This document shows positions 1 through 5,164 of a stretch of DNA of 5,164 nt, one piece after another. The position numbers and the translations under genes were made by a program. The notes below the pieces were generated by a model. That model did no database searches. It worked only from the letters and a program-made list of their open reading frames with translations, and was not told where the DNA came from. This stretch comes from Dehalococcoidia bacterium (GTDB lineage: Bacteria > Chloroflexota > Dehalococcoidia > UBA1151 > UBA1328), in contig JASLNQ010000173.1 in the NCBI GenBank assembly GCA_030745955.1, positions 1 through 5,164 of the forward strand, read 5' to 3'. Position 1 is the stretch's first letter, and every line of letters begins with the position of its first letter.

Positions 1-1
1 C

Positions 2-619
2 AGCATGACGACGGTTGCCGATACATACGATGGCAACATCCTGACGTCGCCGAACGACATTGCGGTGAAATCGGACGGTTCAATCTGGTTCACCGACCCG
101 GACTACGGGTTCCTGGAGCTTGCGGTGGGCCATGGCGATAAACCCGAGCAAACCCGCAACAGGGTGTACCGGGTCGATGCCGATTCACTTGATATCACCA
201 TGGTCTGCGAGGATTTCGACAAGCCGAACGGAATTGCTTTTTCACCCGACGAGTCGGTGCTTTATGTCGGTGACACCGGGCGCACCCATGGCGAGTTCCG
301 CCCGCACCGGTTGATGGCGTTCGATGTGGCGGGAGACCGGCAGGACAGGCTCGAAAACCCGAGGGTGTTCGTCGATATCGAACCATATGTGCCGGATGGC
401 TTCAGGGCCGATGTTGACGGAAATATCTGGATTGCGTGCGGCGACGGTGTCCAGGTGGTAAACCCGGCCGGAGACCTGATCGGGAAGATTCACACACCCG
501 AGGTTTCGGCCAACCTGTCGTTCGGGGGTGCCGACCTCCAGACGCTGTTCATCGGCGCAACCAGCTCCATCTGGAGCATCGACCTCAACATAGCTGGCGC
601 CACCCGCCCTGCGGATTAG
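2..619 (+). CDS. SMP-30/gluconolactonase family protein, 5'-truncated by window edge
   Basis: This is the C-terminal part of a six-bladed beta-propeller sugar-lactone hydrolase (SMP-30/Gluconolactonase/LRE family), which opens an aldonolactone to the free acid using one divalent metal ion. The frame is open to the left edge. The ATG at 5 is not the start: it aligns with about residue 123 of the complete paralogue at 687-1646, so roughly 120 residues lie outside the window, including the expected N-terminal metal-ligand Glu. Counting from that ATG, the visible family landmarks are SPND (Asn17), KPNGIAFSPD (Asn75, expected metal ligand), a VPDGF motif (Asp131, expected metal ligand) and DGNIW. 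No membrane segment is visible in this part. The stop is TAG, 67 bases before the next gene, which suggests co-transcription. The family is certain; the substrate (glucono-, xylono- or another lactone) is not. Confidence 0.93.
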   Translation, partial: SMTTVADTYDGNILTSPNDIAVKSDGSIWFTDPDYGFLELAVGHGDKPEQTRNRVYRVDADSLDITMVCEDFDKPNGIAFSPDESVLYVGDTGRTHGEFRPHRLMAFDVAGDRQDRLENPRVFVDIEPYVPDGFRADVDGNIWIACGDGVQVVNPAGDLIGKIHTPEVSANLSFGGADLQTLFIGATSSIWSIDLNIAGATRPAD

Positions 620-686
620 TTTTAGCAACGAAGCCACGACATTTTCCAGGATGACAACAAGAGCAAGAAACGGAATGAACTGACCA

Positions 687-1646
687 ATGACAGCAGAACC
701 CAGGACCTTCCCGAATCACCGTGCATCGACTCCGGCCGAGGAGCTGCTCGAAGGGATCGAGGTTATCGACGACCGGTTCAGAGACCTGGTCGACTCTGAC
801 GCCAGGATCGAAAAGCACTACACCGGGTGCGAGTGGGCGGAAGGCCCTGTTTACTTTCCCGAGGGTGACTACGTTTTGTGGTCGGACATCCCGAACGACC
901 GCGTGCTGAAATACTCCGCAGGCTCGGGTGATACAACGGTCTTTCGAGAGCCGTGCAACAACACGAACGGCCACTACCGTGACCAGCAGGGGCGACTGGT
1001 TTCCTGCGAGCATGCGGCCAACCGGATATCCCGCACGGAGGCCGATGGCACGGTAGTCACCCTTGTCGATAACTGGGAAGGAAAACGGCTTAACTCCCCC
1101 AACGACCTCGTCGTGAAGTCGGACGGCACGATCTGGTTCACCGACCCGCCATACGGCATCCTCTCGGACCGCGAGGGCAATCAGCGTGAATCTGAGCTGG
1201 ACGGCAATTTCACGTACCGGTTCGATCCTGAATCGGGTGAAACGTCGATTGTCGATAGCGTCGGCGACCGCCCGAACGGCCTTGCCTTCTCGCCAGACGA
1301 AAAGCTGTTTTATCTCGCCGACACCGGGGAACCGCGGAGTATCACCGTTTTCGACATGGCTGACGATGGAAAGACGCTTACCAACCGGCGGCTTTTTGCC
1401 GATGTCAGGCCCGGCGCTTCCGACGGTTTCCGGGTTGACGAACAGGGCAACATCTGGACCAGCGCCAGGGATGGGGTTCAGTGTTACTCACCCGAAGGCG
1501 AGTTGCTGGGCAAGATCCTGGTGCCCGAGCAGGCGACGGCGAACCTGGTTTTTGGGGATAAAGACGGCAAGCGGATTTACGTCTGCGGCGACACCTCGCT
1601 CTACTCGGTGCGAGTGAAGGTCGCCGGGTCGCACCGTTACTGGTAG
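687..1646 (+). CDS. SMP-30/gluconolactonase family sugar-lactone hydrolase, complete
   Basis: A 319-residue protein, a normal length for a bacterial gluconolactonase-like beta-propeller (COG3386 type). The predicted role is hydrolysis of an aldonolactone in sugar or sugar-acid breakdown. Active-site landmarks are all present: Glu52 in WAEGPVYF, Asn139 in NSPND, Asn197 in RPNGLAFSPD and Asp246 in SDGFRVDEQGNIW. By family analogy Glu52, Asn197 and Asp246 hold the metal, and Asn139 is near the substrate. The N-terminus is hydrophilic with no signal peptide, so a cytoplasmic enzyme is expected, unlike the periplasmic Zymomonas gluconolactonase. The ATG at 687 is the first after an in-frame TGA at 681; no strong Shine-Dalgarno precedes it (only a weak CGGA at 671-674). 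The protein is a clear paralogue of the gene upstream: both DNA and protein match around the SPND and FTDP motifs. Within the family a DFPase-like or Drp35-like activity is less likely but not excluded. Confidence 0.93.
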   Translation: MTAEPRTFPNHRASTPAEELLEGIEVIDDRFRDLVDSDARIEKHYTGCEWAEGPVYFPEGDYVLWSDIPNDRVLKYSAGSGDTTVFREPCNNTNGHYRDQQGRLVSCEHAANRISRTEADGTVVTLVDNWEGKRLNSPNDLVVKSDGTIWFTDPPYGILSDREGNQRESELDGNFTYRFDPESGETSIVDSVGDRPNGLAFSPDEKLFYLADTGEPRSITVFDMADDGKTLTNRRLFADVRPGASDGFRVDEQGNIWTSARDGVQCYSPEGELLGKILVPEQATANLVFGDKDGKRIYVCGDTSLYSVRVKVAGSHRYW

Positions 1647-1664
1647 CGAGGACAGCATCTCGCT
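1645..1664 (+). other. Weak stem-loop overlapping the lactonase stop codon
   Basis: AGCGAG (1645-1650) and CTCGCT (1659-1664) form a perfect 6-bp stem with an 8-base loop. The left arm begins inside the TAG stop of the lactonase gene. No T-run follows, so this is not a standard intrinsic terminator. A stem this short may be chance. The rest of the 161-base gap before rpiB shows no convincing -35/-10 pair. Confidence 0.3.
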
Positions 1665-1807
1665 CCTGCAACTCACACCGGTTTTGCCCGGCCGTCTTCG
1701 TTTACCGCTGAATACTTCGGGGGTGCCGGTGGCGAATCGATCCGTTTACACCGAGAATAGATGGCATCGAATCCAGGCTCCGGAATTTCTGAACAGGCTG
1801 GCATGAA

Positions 1808-2272
1808 ATGAAAGTTGCGATCGGCGCAGATCACGGCGGCTATGGGCTGAAGAACGAGATGGTGGAGCTCCTTGAGAGCCTTGGCCACGCGGTGATCGAC
1901 AAGGGCGCTCACGATTTCGACGCTGAAGACGACTTCCCCGACTTCGCAGGACCGGTCGCCCAGGCCGTTCAGTCGGGTGAGGTTGAACGCGGGATCATCC
2001 TGTGCGGCAGTGGGGTTGGCGCCTGCATCGCGGCGAACAAGTTCCCGGGTGTGAGGGCGGGCCTGTGTCATGACACGTACTCGGCGGGCCAGGGAGTCCG
2101 CCACGATGACATGAACGTTCTCTGCCTGGGGGCTCGCGTGATTGGCGAGGCGCTTGCGGAGGACCTCGTGAAGGCATTTATTGGGGCGAACCTCGAATCG
2201 CACCCGCGGTTCCAACGCCGTCTCGACAAGGTTGCGGCAATCGAAAAAGACCAGTTCGCCAGGGGCCAGTAG
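1808..2272 (+). CDS. rpiB: Ribose-5-phosphate isomerase B
   Basis: A 154-residue RpiB/LacAB-family isomerase that interconverts D-ribulose-5-phosphate and D-ribose-5-phosphate in the cytoplasm, in the non-oxidative pentose phosphate pathway. The N-terminal motif IGADHGG (Asp8, His9) is typical. Cys66 in LCGSGVGACIAANKF matches the catalytic base Cys66 of E. coli RpiB, and His99 in RHDDMNVL matches its ring-opening His99, so this is the Cys type and not the Glu75 type of Mycobacterium. The C-terminal helix carries the usual basic residues (Arg134, Arg137, Arg138) expected near the phosphate. Length is standard. The ATG at 1808 is chosen because it gives the canonical MKVAIGADHG start; an out-of-frame ATG at 1803 stops at once, and the Shine-Dalgarno is weak (CAGG at 1794-1797). 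Transaldolase follows after 15 bases, which supports the pentose phosphate role over other LacAB-like sugar isomerases. Confidence 0.96.
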   Translation: MKVAIGADHGGYGLKNEMVELLESLGHAVIDKGAHDFDAEDDFPDFAGPVAQAVQSGEVERGIILCGSGVGACIAANKFPGVRAGLCHDTYSAGQGVRHDDMNVLCLGARVIGEALAEDLVKAFIGANLESHPRFQRRLDKVAAIEKDQFARGQ

Positions 2273-2287
2273 GCCAGCAAGAACGCA

Positions 2288-3391
2288 ATGAACAACATTC
2301 AGAAAGCGCTTGAGAACGGCCAGTCGATCTGGCTCGATTCGATCAGTCGCGACATGCTGCGGAGCGGTGAGTTGCAGAGGTATGTCGACCTTGGCGTGAC
2401 CGGGGTTACGTCCAACCCGACTATCTTCGACAAGGCGATTGCCGAAAGCGACACCTACGATGAAGCACTGGTCGAGTATGCGAAAGACGGTGCCGACCGG
2501 CAGACGGTTTTCGAGCGGCTGGCGGTTGACGACATCCGGGATGCCGCCGACGTGCTGCGCCCGGTTTACGACAACGCGGGAACACGCGACGGATATGTGA
2601 GTATCGAGGTGTCGCCAGCCCTGGCCGACGACACTGAAGGCACGGTGACCGAGGCACGACGGCTGTGGGCCGCGATCGATCGACCGAATGTCATGATCAA
2701 GGTCCCCGGCACCCCGGCTGGCGTCCCAGCCGTGAAAACGTTGATCGCAGGCGGAATTAACGTCAATGTCACCTTGCTGTTTGCCATCGATGCGTATCGG
2801 GCGGCGGCGAATGCCTTTATCGAGGGCCTGAGCGAGTTCGCCCAGTCGGGGCGGGGCAATCCGGGTACGGTCGCATCGGTCGCATCGTTCTTTGTTAGCC
2901 GGGTCGACACTTCCGTAGACGCCGTCCTGCCCGAGGGACACGAGCTCAGTGGGAAGGCCGGTATTGCGAACGCGAAGCTTGCCTATGCGGAGTTCGGCGA
3001 GATATTCGACCGGAACCTTGGTGGCGGTGGTTCGTTTTTCCCGCTTCACACCACCGGGGCGCAGGTCCAGCGACCGCTGTGGGCATCGACCGGTGTGAAG
3101 AACCCGGCATACCCTGACACGCTGTATGTCGACGGCCTGATGGGGCCCGACACCGTGAACACGGTCCCCGAGGCCACGATGACTGAATTTCTCGACCACG
3201 GGAACGCCGGCACTCCGCTGACCGAAGGACTCGAGGGGGCGCGGGCGCAGATCGACGGGCTGAGTGCGGAGGGCATATCGCTCGATGCGATCACCGACGA
3301 GTTGCTGGTGGCGGGTGTGCAGGCCTTTGCAGATTCCTACGAATCGCTTCTAGACCGGATCGAGGAGAAGTTGCGGGCGCTCCGGGCCTGA
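2288..3391 (+). CDS. tal: Transaldolase (long, actinobacterial/cyanobacterial type)
   Basis: A 367-residue TIM-barrel transaldolase that moves a dihydroxyacetone unit from sedoheptulose-7-P to glyceraldehyde-3-P, giving erythrose-4-P and fructose-6-P. Visible motifs in order are SIWLDSISR (Asp17), GVTGVTSNPTIFDKAI (35-51, with Asn43), YVSIEVSP (103-110), NVMIKVPGTPAG with the Schiff-base Lys138, INVNVTLLF (157-165), SFFVSRVDTSVD (200-211) and QRPLWASTGVKNP (261-273). It is longer than E. coli TalB (about 317 residues), which fits the longer class that includes mycobacterial Tal and the Tal half of Tal-Pgi fusions. The ATG at 2288 lies 15 bases after the rpiB stop, so the two are almost surely one transcript; only weak AGG or AAGAA stretches serve as ribosome site. 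The protein ends in a normal C-terminal helix (DRIEEKLRALRA) with its own TGA stop, so it is not fused to the Pgi that follows. Confidence 0.97.
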   Translation: MNNIQKALENGQSIWLDSISRDMLRSGELQRYVDLGVTGVTSNPTIFDKAIAESDTYDEALVEYAKDGADRQTVFERLAVDDIRDAADVLRPVYDNAGTRDGYVSIEVSPALADDTEGTVTEARRLWAAIDRPNVMIKVPGTPAGVPAVKTLIAGGINVNVTLLFAIDAYRAAANAFIEGLSEFAQSGRGNPGTVASVASFFVSRVDTSVDAVLPEGHELSGKAGIANAKLAYAEFGEIFDRNLGGGGSFFPLHTTGAQVQRPLWASTGVKNPAYPDTLYVDGLMGPDTVNTVPEATMTEFLDHGNAGTPLTEGLEGARAQIDGLSAEGISLDAITDELLVAGVQAFADSYESLLDRIEEKLRALRA

Positions 3392-3409
3392 GTGTGGATT
3401 TGTGGTGTC

Positions 3410-3432
3410 CTCCCTCCTCGGCAGGGAGGGAG
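3410..3432 (+). other. GC-rich hairpin 18 bases after the tal stop
   Basis: CTCCCTCC (3410-3417) pairs perfectly with GGAGGGAG (3425-3432) around a 7-base loop; a register shifted by one base gives a 7-bp alternative. It would form in the tal mRNA and could protect its 3' end or slow RNA polymerase. TTAGTGGG follows, not a T-run, so it is not a classical intrinsic terminator. Its right arm overlaps a G-quadruplex motif. Confidence 0.6.
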
Positions 3433-3444
3433 TTAGTGGGTGGG
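3424..3444 (+). other. Canonical G-quadruplex motif, + strand and mRNA
   Basis: Four GGG tracts (3424-3426, 3428-3430, 3438-3440, 3442-3444) are separated by loops of 1, 7 and 1 bases. This satisfies the usual G3+N1-7 rule. The motif is on the coding strand, so it would also be present in RNA, starting 33 bases after the tal stop. It shares bases with the hairpin at 3410-3432, so the two folds compete. Confidence 0.6.
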
Positions 3445-3514
3445 TTGTGGTTCGTTGATGTACACACTTCGCTGTTGGAGGACATTCACCCACACCCGCG
3501 CCCAGGGGGCACCC

Positions 3515-3538
3515 GTCTCCCTCGCACGGAGCGGGGAC
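3515..3538 (+). other. Imperfect hairpin upstream of pgi
   Basis: GTCTCC (3515-3520) pairs with GGGGAC (3533-3538) through six pairs, one of them G-T. An alternative inner fold pairs CTCC (3517-3520) with GGAG (3528-3531) around a 7-base loop, the same loop length as the hairpin at 3410-3432. It ends 19 bases before the pgi ribosome site. Confidence 0.4.
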
Positions 3539-3557
3539 TGGTGGATTGGAACTAAAC

Positions 3558-3563
3558 GAGGGG
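3558..3563 (+). promoter_or_regulatory. Ribosome binding site of pgi
   Basis: GAGGGG lies 8 bases before the TTG at 3572. It is the best Shine-Dalgarno match in the window and is the main reason for choosing a TTG start over the in-frame ATG at 3458, which lies inside the palindromic spacer. Confidence 0.6.
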
Positions 3564-3571
3564 ACAACAAT

Positions 3572-5164
3572 TTGACTGCTAACCAGGATCACGGTGCGAA
3601 AGCGCTGGAGCGCCTCGTGGCCGAGTCTGTCGCGTCCCGGTTGTGGCAGCGCGATCCAACACTCTGGCCAGAACCGTCACCCGGTGGCGACCCGACTGAG
3701 CACACGCTTGGCTGGCTCGATCTGCCGGCCCGGTTGCCGATCCTGGCGGAGGATTTCTCGGGGCTTGCTGCCAGGCTGGTTGCCGACGGGTTCACTGACG
3801 CCGTGGTGCTTGGCATGGGGGGGAGCAGCATGACACCCCTCACTCTGAGTCATACTTTTGAAACCGGGTTGCCGCCGGATTCGAGCGATCAAGCCGGTAA
3901 CCGGGAAGCAGGGCGGCCGACCAATCACCTGGGTGGGTTGCGGCTTCACGCACTCGATACGGTGAATCCGGGCACGCTTGCGAACCTGACCCAATCGCTT
4001 GATCTTGCGCGGACGTTGTTTTTCGTTTCCAGCAAGTCGGGTACGACTGTGGAACCGCTTTCGCTCGAAGCTCATTTCCGCGCTGCGCTGAGTGACGTAT
4101 CTCCCGGAGTGAGTCCCGGTTCCGGTTCGGGTCCGGATTCGCAGCCGGGGCGGCGAAACTTTGTTGCTCTCACCGACCCCGGCACACCGCTGTCGGAGCG
4201 GGCCAGGGCCGGGGAGTTCGGCACGTGGATGGCGACTCCGGAAGACGTCGGCGGGCGCTTTTCTGCCCTGAGCGCCTTCGGGATGATGCCCGCGGCGGCG
4301 GCGGGGATTGACGTAAGCAGGTTCTCCGAGTCTGTTGCGCTGATGGCGGGTCGGTGCCGGGAAGACACCGATGCCAACCCGGGTCTGCAGCTGGGGGCGT
4401 TTCTTGCGGAAAACGCGCTGGAGGGCCGCGACAAGGTCACGATTATCACGCCCCCGGAGCTTTCAACGCTGGGGATGTGGGTCGAGCAGTTGCTTGCCGA
4501 ATCGACGGGCAAGGACGGCAAGGGGCTGGTGCCTGTTGCTGGCGAACCCCCCCTCGGGACTGGCAGTTACGGAGACGACCGCCAGTTCGTTGTGGTTAAT
4601 ACCACCGGGGAGGATTCGCAACTACGGCGAACCGTTGAAAAACTCAAGGATGGCGGACATCCGGTGCTGGTAATCGAGGTCCCTTTTGCGGACAAATACA
4701 CTATAGCTGGCGAGTTCTTCCGGTGGCAGTTTGCGACTGCCGCGGCTTCGTCGCTCATGGACATCTACCCGTTCGATCAGCCCGATGTCGAGTCGGCCAA
4801 GGTGAAAGCGCGGGAATTACTCAGCGACCTCAACCCTTCCATGGATTCGGTACCACTCACAAGCGCCCTGGAAGAACTGGGTGGAGTCAAGCCTCCCAGC
4901 TACGTCGCACTCACGGCGTTCCTGCCGGAATCGGCGGGGCTCACGTCAGCGTTCTCGGCGCTGCGCGCAGCGATATCGGGCGCAACGGGAACGGCGACCA
5001 CGTTCGGTTATGGCCCCCGTTATCTCCACTCGATCGGGCAGCTTTACAAGGGGGGACCACGAAACGCTGTGGTGCTGGGCTTCGTATCAGGGATATACGA
5101 TGATCTTGCGGTGCCCGGTGCGAGTTACACTTTCGGACAGTTATCGGCGGCTCAGGCAGGTGGC
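3572..5164 (+). CDS. pgi: Glucose-6-phosphate isomerase, 3'-truncated by window edge
   Basis: 531 uninterrupted codons with no stop before the right edge. The enzyme interconverts fructose-6-phosphate and glucose-6-phosphate in the cytoplasm. It most resembles the Pgi half of bifunctional transaldolase/Pgi proteins: WLDLPARLP, then VVLGMGGSSM (Gly83-Ser86), phosphate-binding FFVSSKSGTTVE (Ser153-Thr159), ALTDPGTPL, EDVGGRFSALSAFG (Arg229), and LLAESTGKDGKG, where Glu310 matches the catalytic base of rabbit Pgi (Glu357, in ESNGK). Later come YPFDQPDVESAK and GPRYLHSIGQLYKGGP (His486, candidate for the ring-opening His). The last residues, SYTFGQLSAAQAGG, fit the family C-terminus, so perhaps 20 residues are missing. 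TTG is chosen for its good Shine-Dalgarno; the in-frame ATG at 3458 would add 38 residues read from the palindromic spacer. Two loops, at residues 97-124 and 176-195, look longer than usual. The gene follows tal by 180 bases. Confidence 0.95.
   Translation, partial: MTANQDHGAKALERLVAESVASRLWQRDPTLWPEPSPGGDPTEHTLGWLDLPARLPILAEDFSGLAARLVADGFTDAVVLGMGGSSMTPLTLSHTFETGLPPDSSDQAGNREAGRPTNHLGGLRLHALDTVNPGTLANLTQSLDLARTLFFVSSKSGTTVEPLSLEAHFRAALSDVSPGVSPGSGSGPDSQPGRRNFVALTDPGTPLSERARAGEFGTWMATPEDVGGRFSALSAFGMMPAAAAGIDVSRFSESVALMAGRCREDTDANPGLQLGAFLAENALEGRDKVTIITPPELSTLGMWVEQLLAESTGKDGKGLVPVAGEPPLGTGSYGDDRQFVVVNTTGEDSQLRRTVEKLKDGGHPVLVIEVPFADKYTIAGEFFRWQFATAAASSLMDIYPFDQPDVESAKVKARELLSDLNPSMDSVPLTSALEELGGVKPPSYVALTAFLPESAGLTSAFSALRAAISGATGTATTFGYGPRYLHSIGQLYKGGPRNAVVLGFVSGIYDDLAVPGASYTFGQLSAAQAGG

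Larger units (their letters stand above)
3406..3484. repeat. Inverted repeat in the tal-pgi spacer
   Basis: TGTCCTCC at 3406-3413 is the exact reverse complement of GGAGGACA at 3477-3484, separated by 63 bases. A second inverted pair, GTGGGTG (3436-3442) and CACCCAC (3487-3493), crosses it, so the two pairings cannot both form fully at once. The pairs lie within a 180-base spacer that is otherwise non-coding. They are part of a larger two-armed arrangement described in the findings. Confidence 0.6.

Noticed and set aside
5..7. ATG at 5 as the true start of the first lactonase
   Set aside because: It falls in the middle of the propeller when aligned with the downstream paralogue, the frame is open to the edge, and no upstream sequence is available to show a ribosome site.
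595..602. TGGCGCCA palindrome near the end of the first lactonase gene
   Set aside because: An 8-base perfect palindrome inside a GC-rich coding region is common by chance and has no partner site.
651..683. A 10-codon ORF ending 3 bases before the second lactonase, as a possible leader peptide
   Set aside because: It has no regulatory codon run, no flanking attenuator-like stems and no good ribosome site; an ATG followed by a nearby stop is expected by chance.
1745..1773. TTTACA at 1745-1750 as a -35 box for rpiB
   Set aside because: At 17 bases downstream the sequence is CGAATC, not a -10 box, and nearby shifts give no better match. A promoter in this gap is plausible but not visible.
1673..3199. 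A 508-codon open frame on the minus strand across rpiB and tal
   Set aside because: The plus strand here carries two unmistakable enzymes with intact catalytic residues. The minus-strand product shows no recognisable family and crosses two genes and their gap, as expected from GC-rich codon use that avoids reverse-complement stops.
3410..3440. Rho-independent terminator after tal
   Set aside because: The stem is good, but TTAGTGGGTGGG follows it instead of a T-run, so only a stem-loop is called.
3291..3592. Short minus-strand open frames covering the end of tal and the tal-pgi spacer
   Set aside because: They read through palindromic repeat DNA, have biased composition (Pro, Arg, Ser, Thr) and show no ribosome site or known domain.

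Overview
The window is GC-rich bacterial chromosomal DNA with five genes, all on the + strand and packed closely. There are two sugar-lactone hydrolases of the SMP-30/gluconolactonase family, the first cut by the left window edge. They are followed by three sugar-phosphate enzymes: ribose-5-phosphate isomerase B, transaldolase, and glucose-6-phosphate isomerase, the last cut by the right edge. No tRNA, rRNA, CRISPR array, transposase or phage gene was seen.

Layout: 2-619 is the C-terminal two thirds of lactonase 1. 687-1646 is a complete paralogue, lactonase 2. 1647-1807 is a short gap with one weak stem-loop, probably separating two transcription units. 1808-2272 is rpiB and 2288-3391 is tal, with a 15-base gap between them. 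3392-3571 is a 180-base spacer that is the most unusual DNA here: two hairpin-plus-G-tract arms facing each other, one of them holding a canonical G-quadruplex motif. From 3572 a TTG-started pgi runs off the window and probably lacks only its last 20 or so residues.

How the genes fit together: RpiB interconverts ribulose-5-P and ribose-5-P. Transaldolase turns sedoheptulose-7-P plus glyceraldehyde-3-P into erythrose-4-P plus fructose-6-P. Pgi interconverts fructose-6-P and glucose-6-P. Together they form part of the non-oxidative pentose phosphate pathway and its return to glucose-6-P. The lactonases would hydrolyse an aldonolactone to its open acid and so could feed sugar acids into the same metabolism, but their substrate cannot be read from sequence. 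Tal and Pgi are of the kind found fused as one bifunctional protein in other bacteria; here they are two genes.

Organism: the long transaldolase, the Tal/Pgi types and the G-rich intergenic palindromes would suit Chloroflexota (for example marine Dehalococcoidia/SAR202) or an actinobacterium. This is a low-confidence impression, not a demonstrated assignment. I see no clearly undescribed system; the intergenic element at about 3406-3540 is the best candidate for follow-up.
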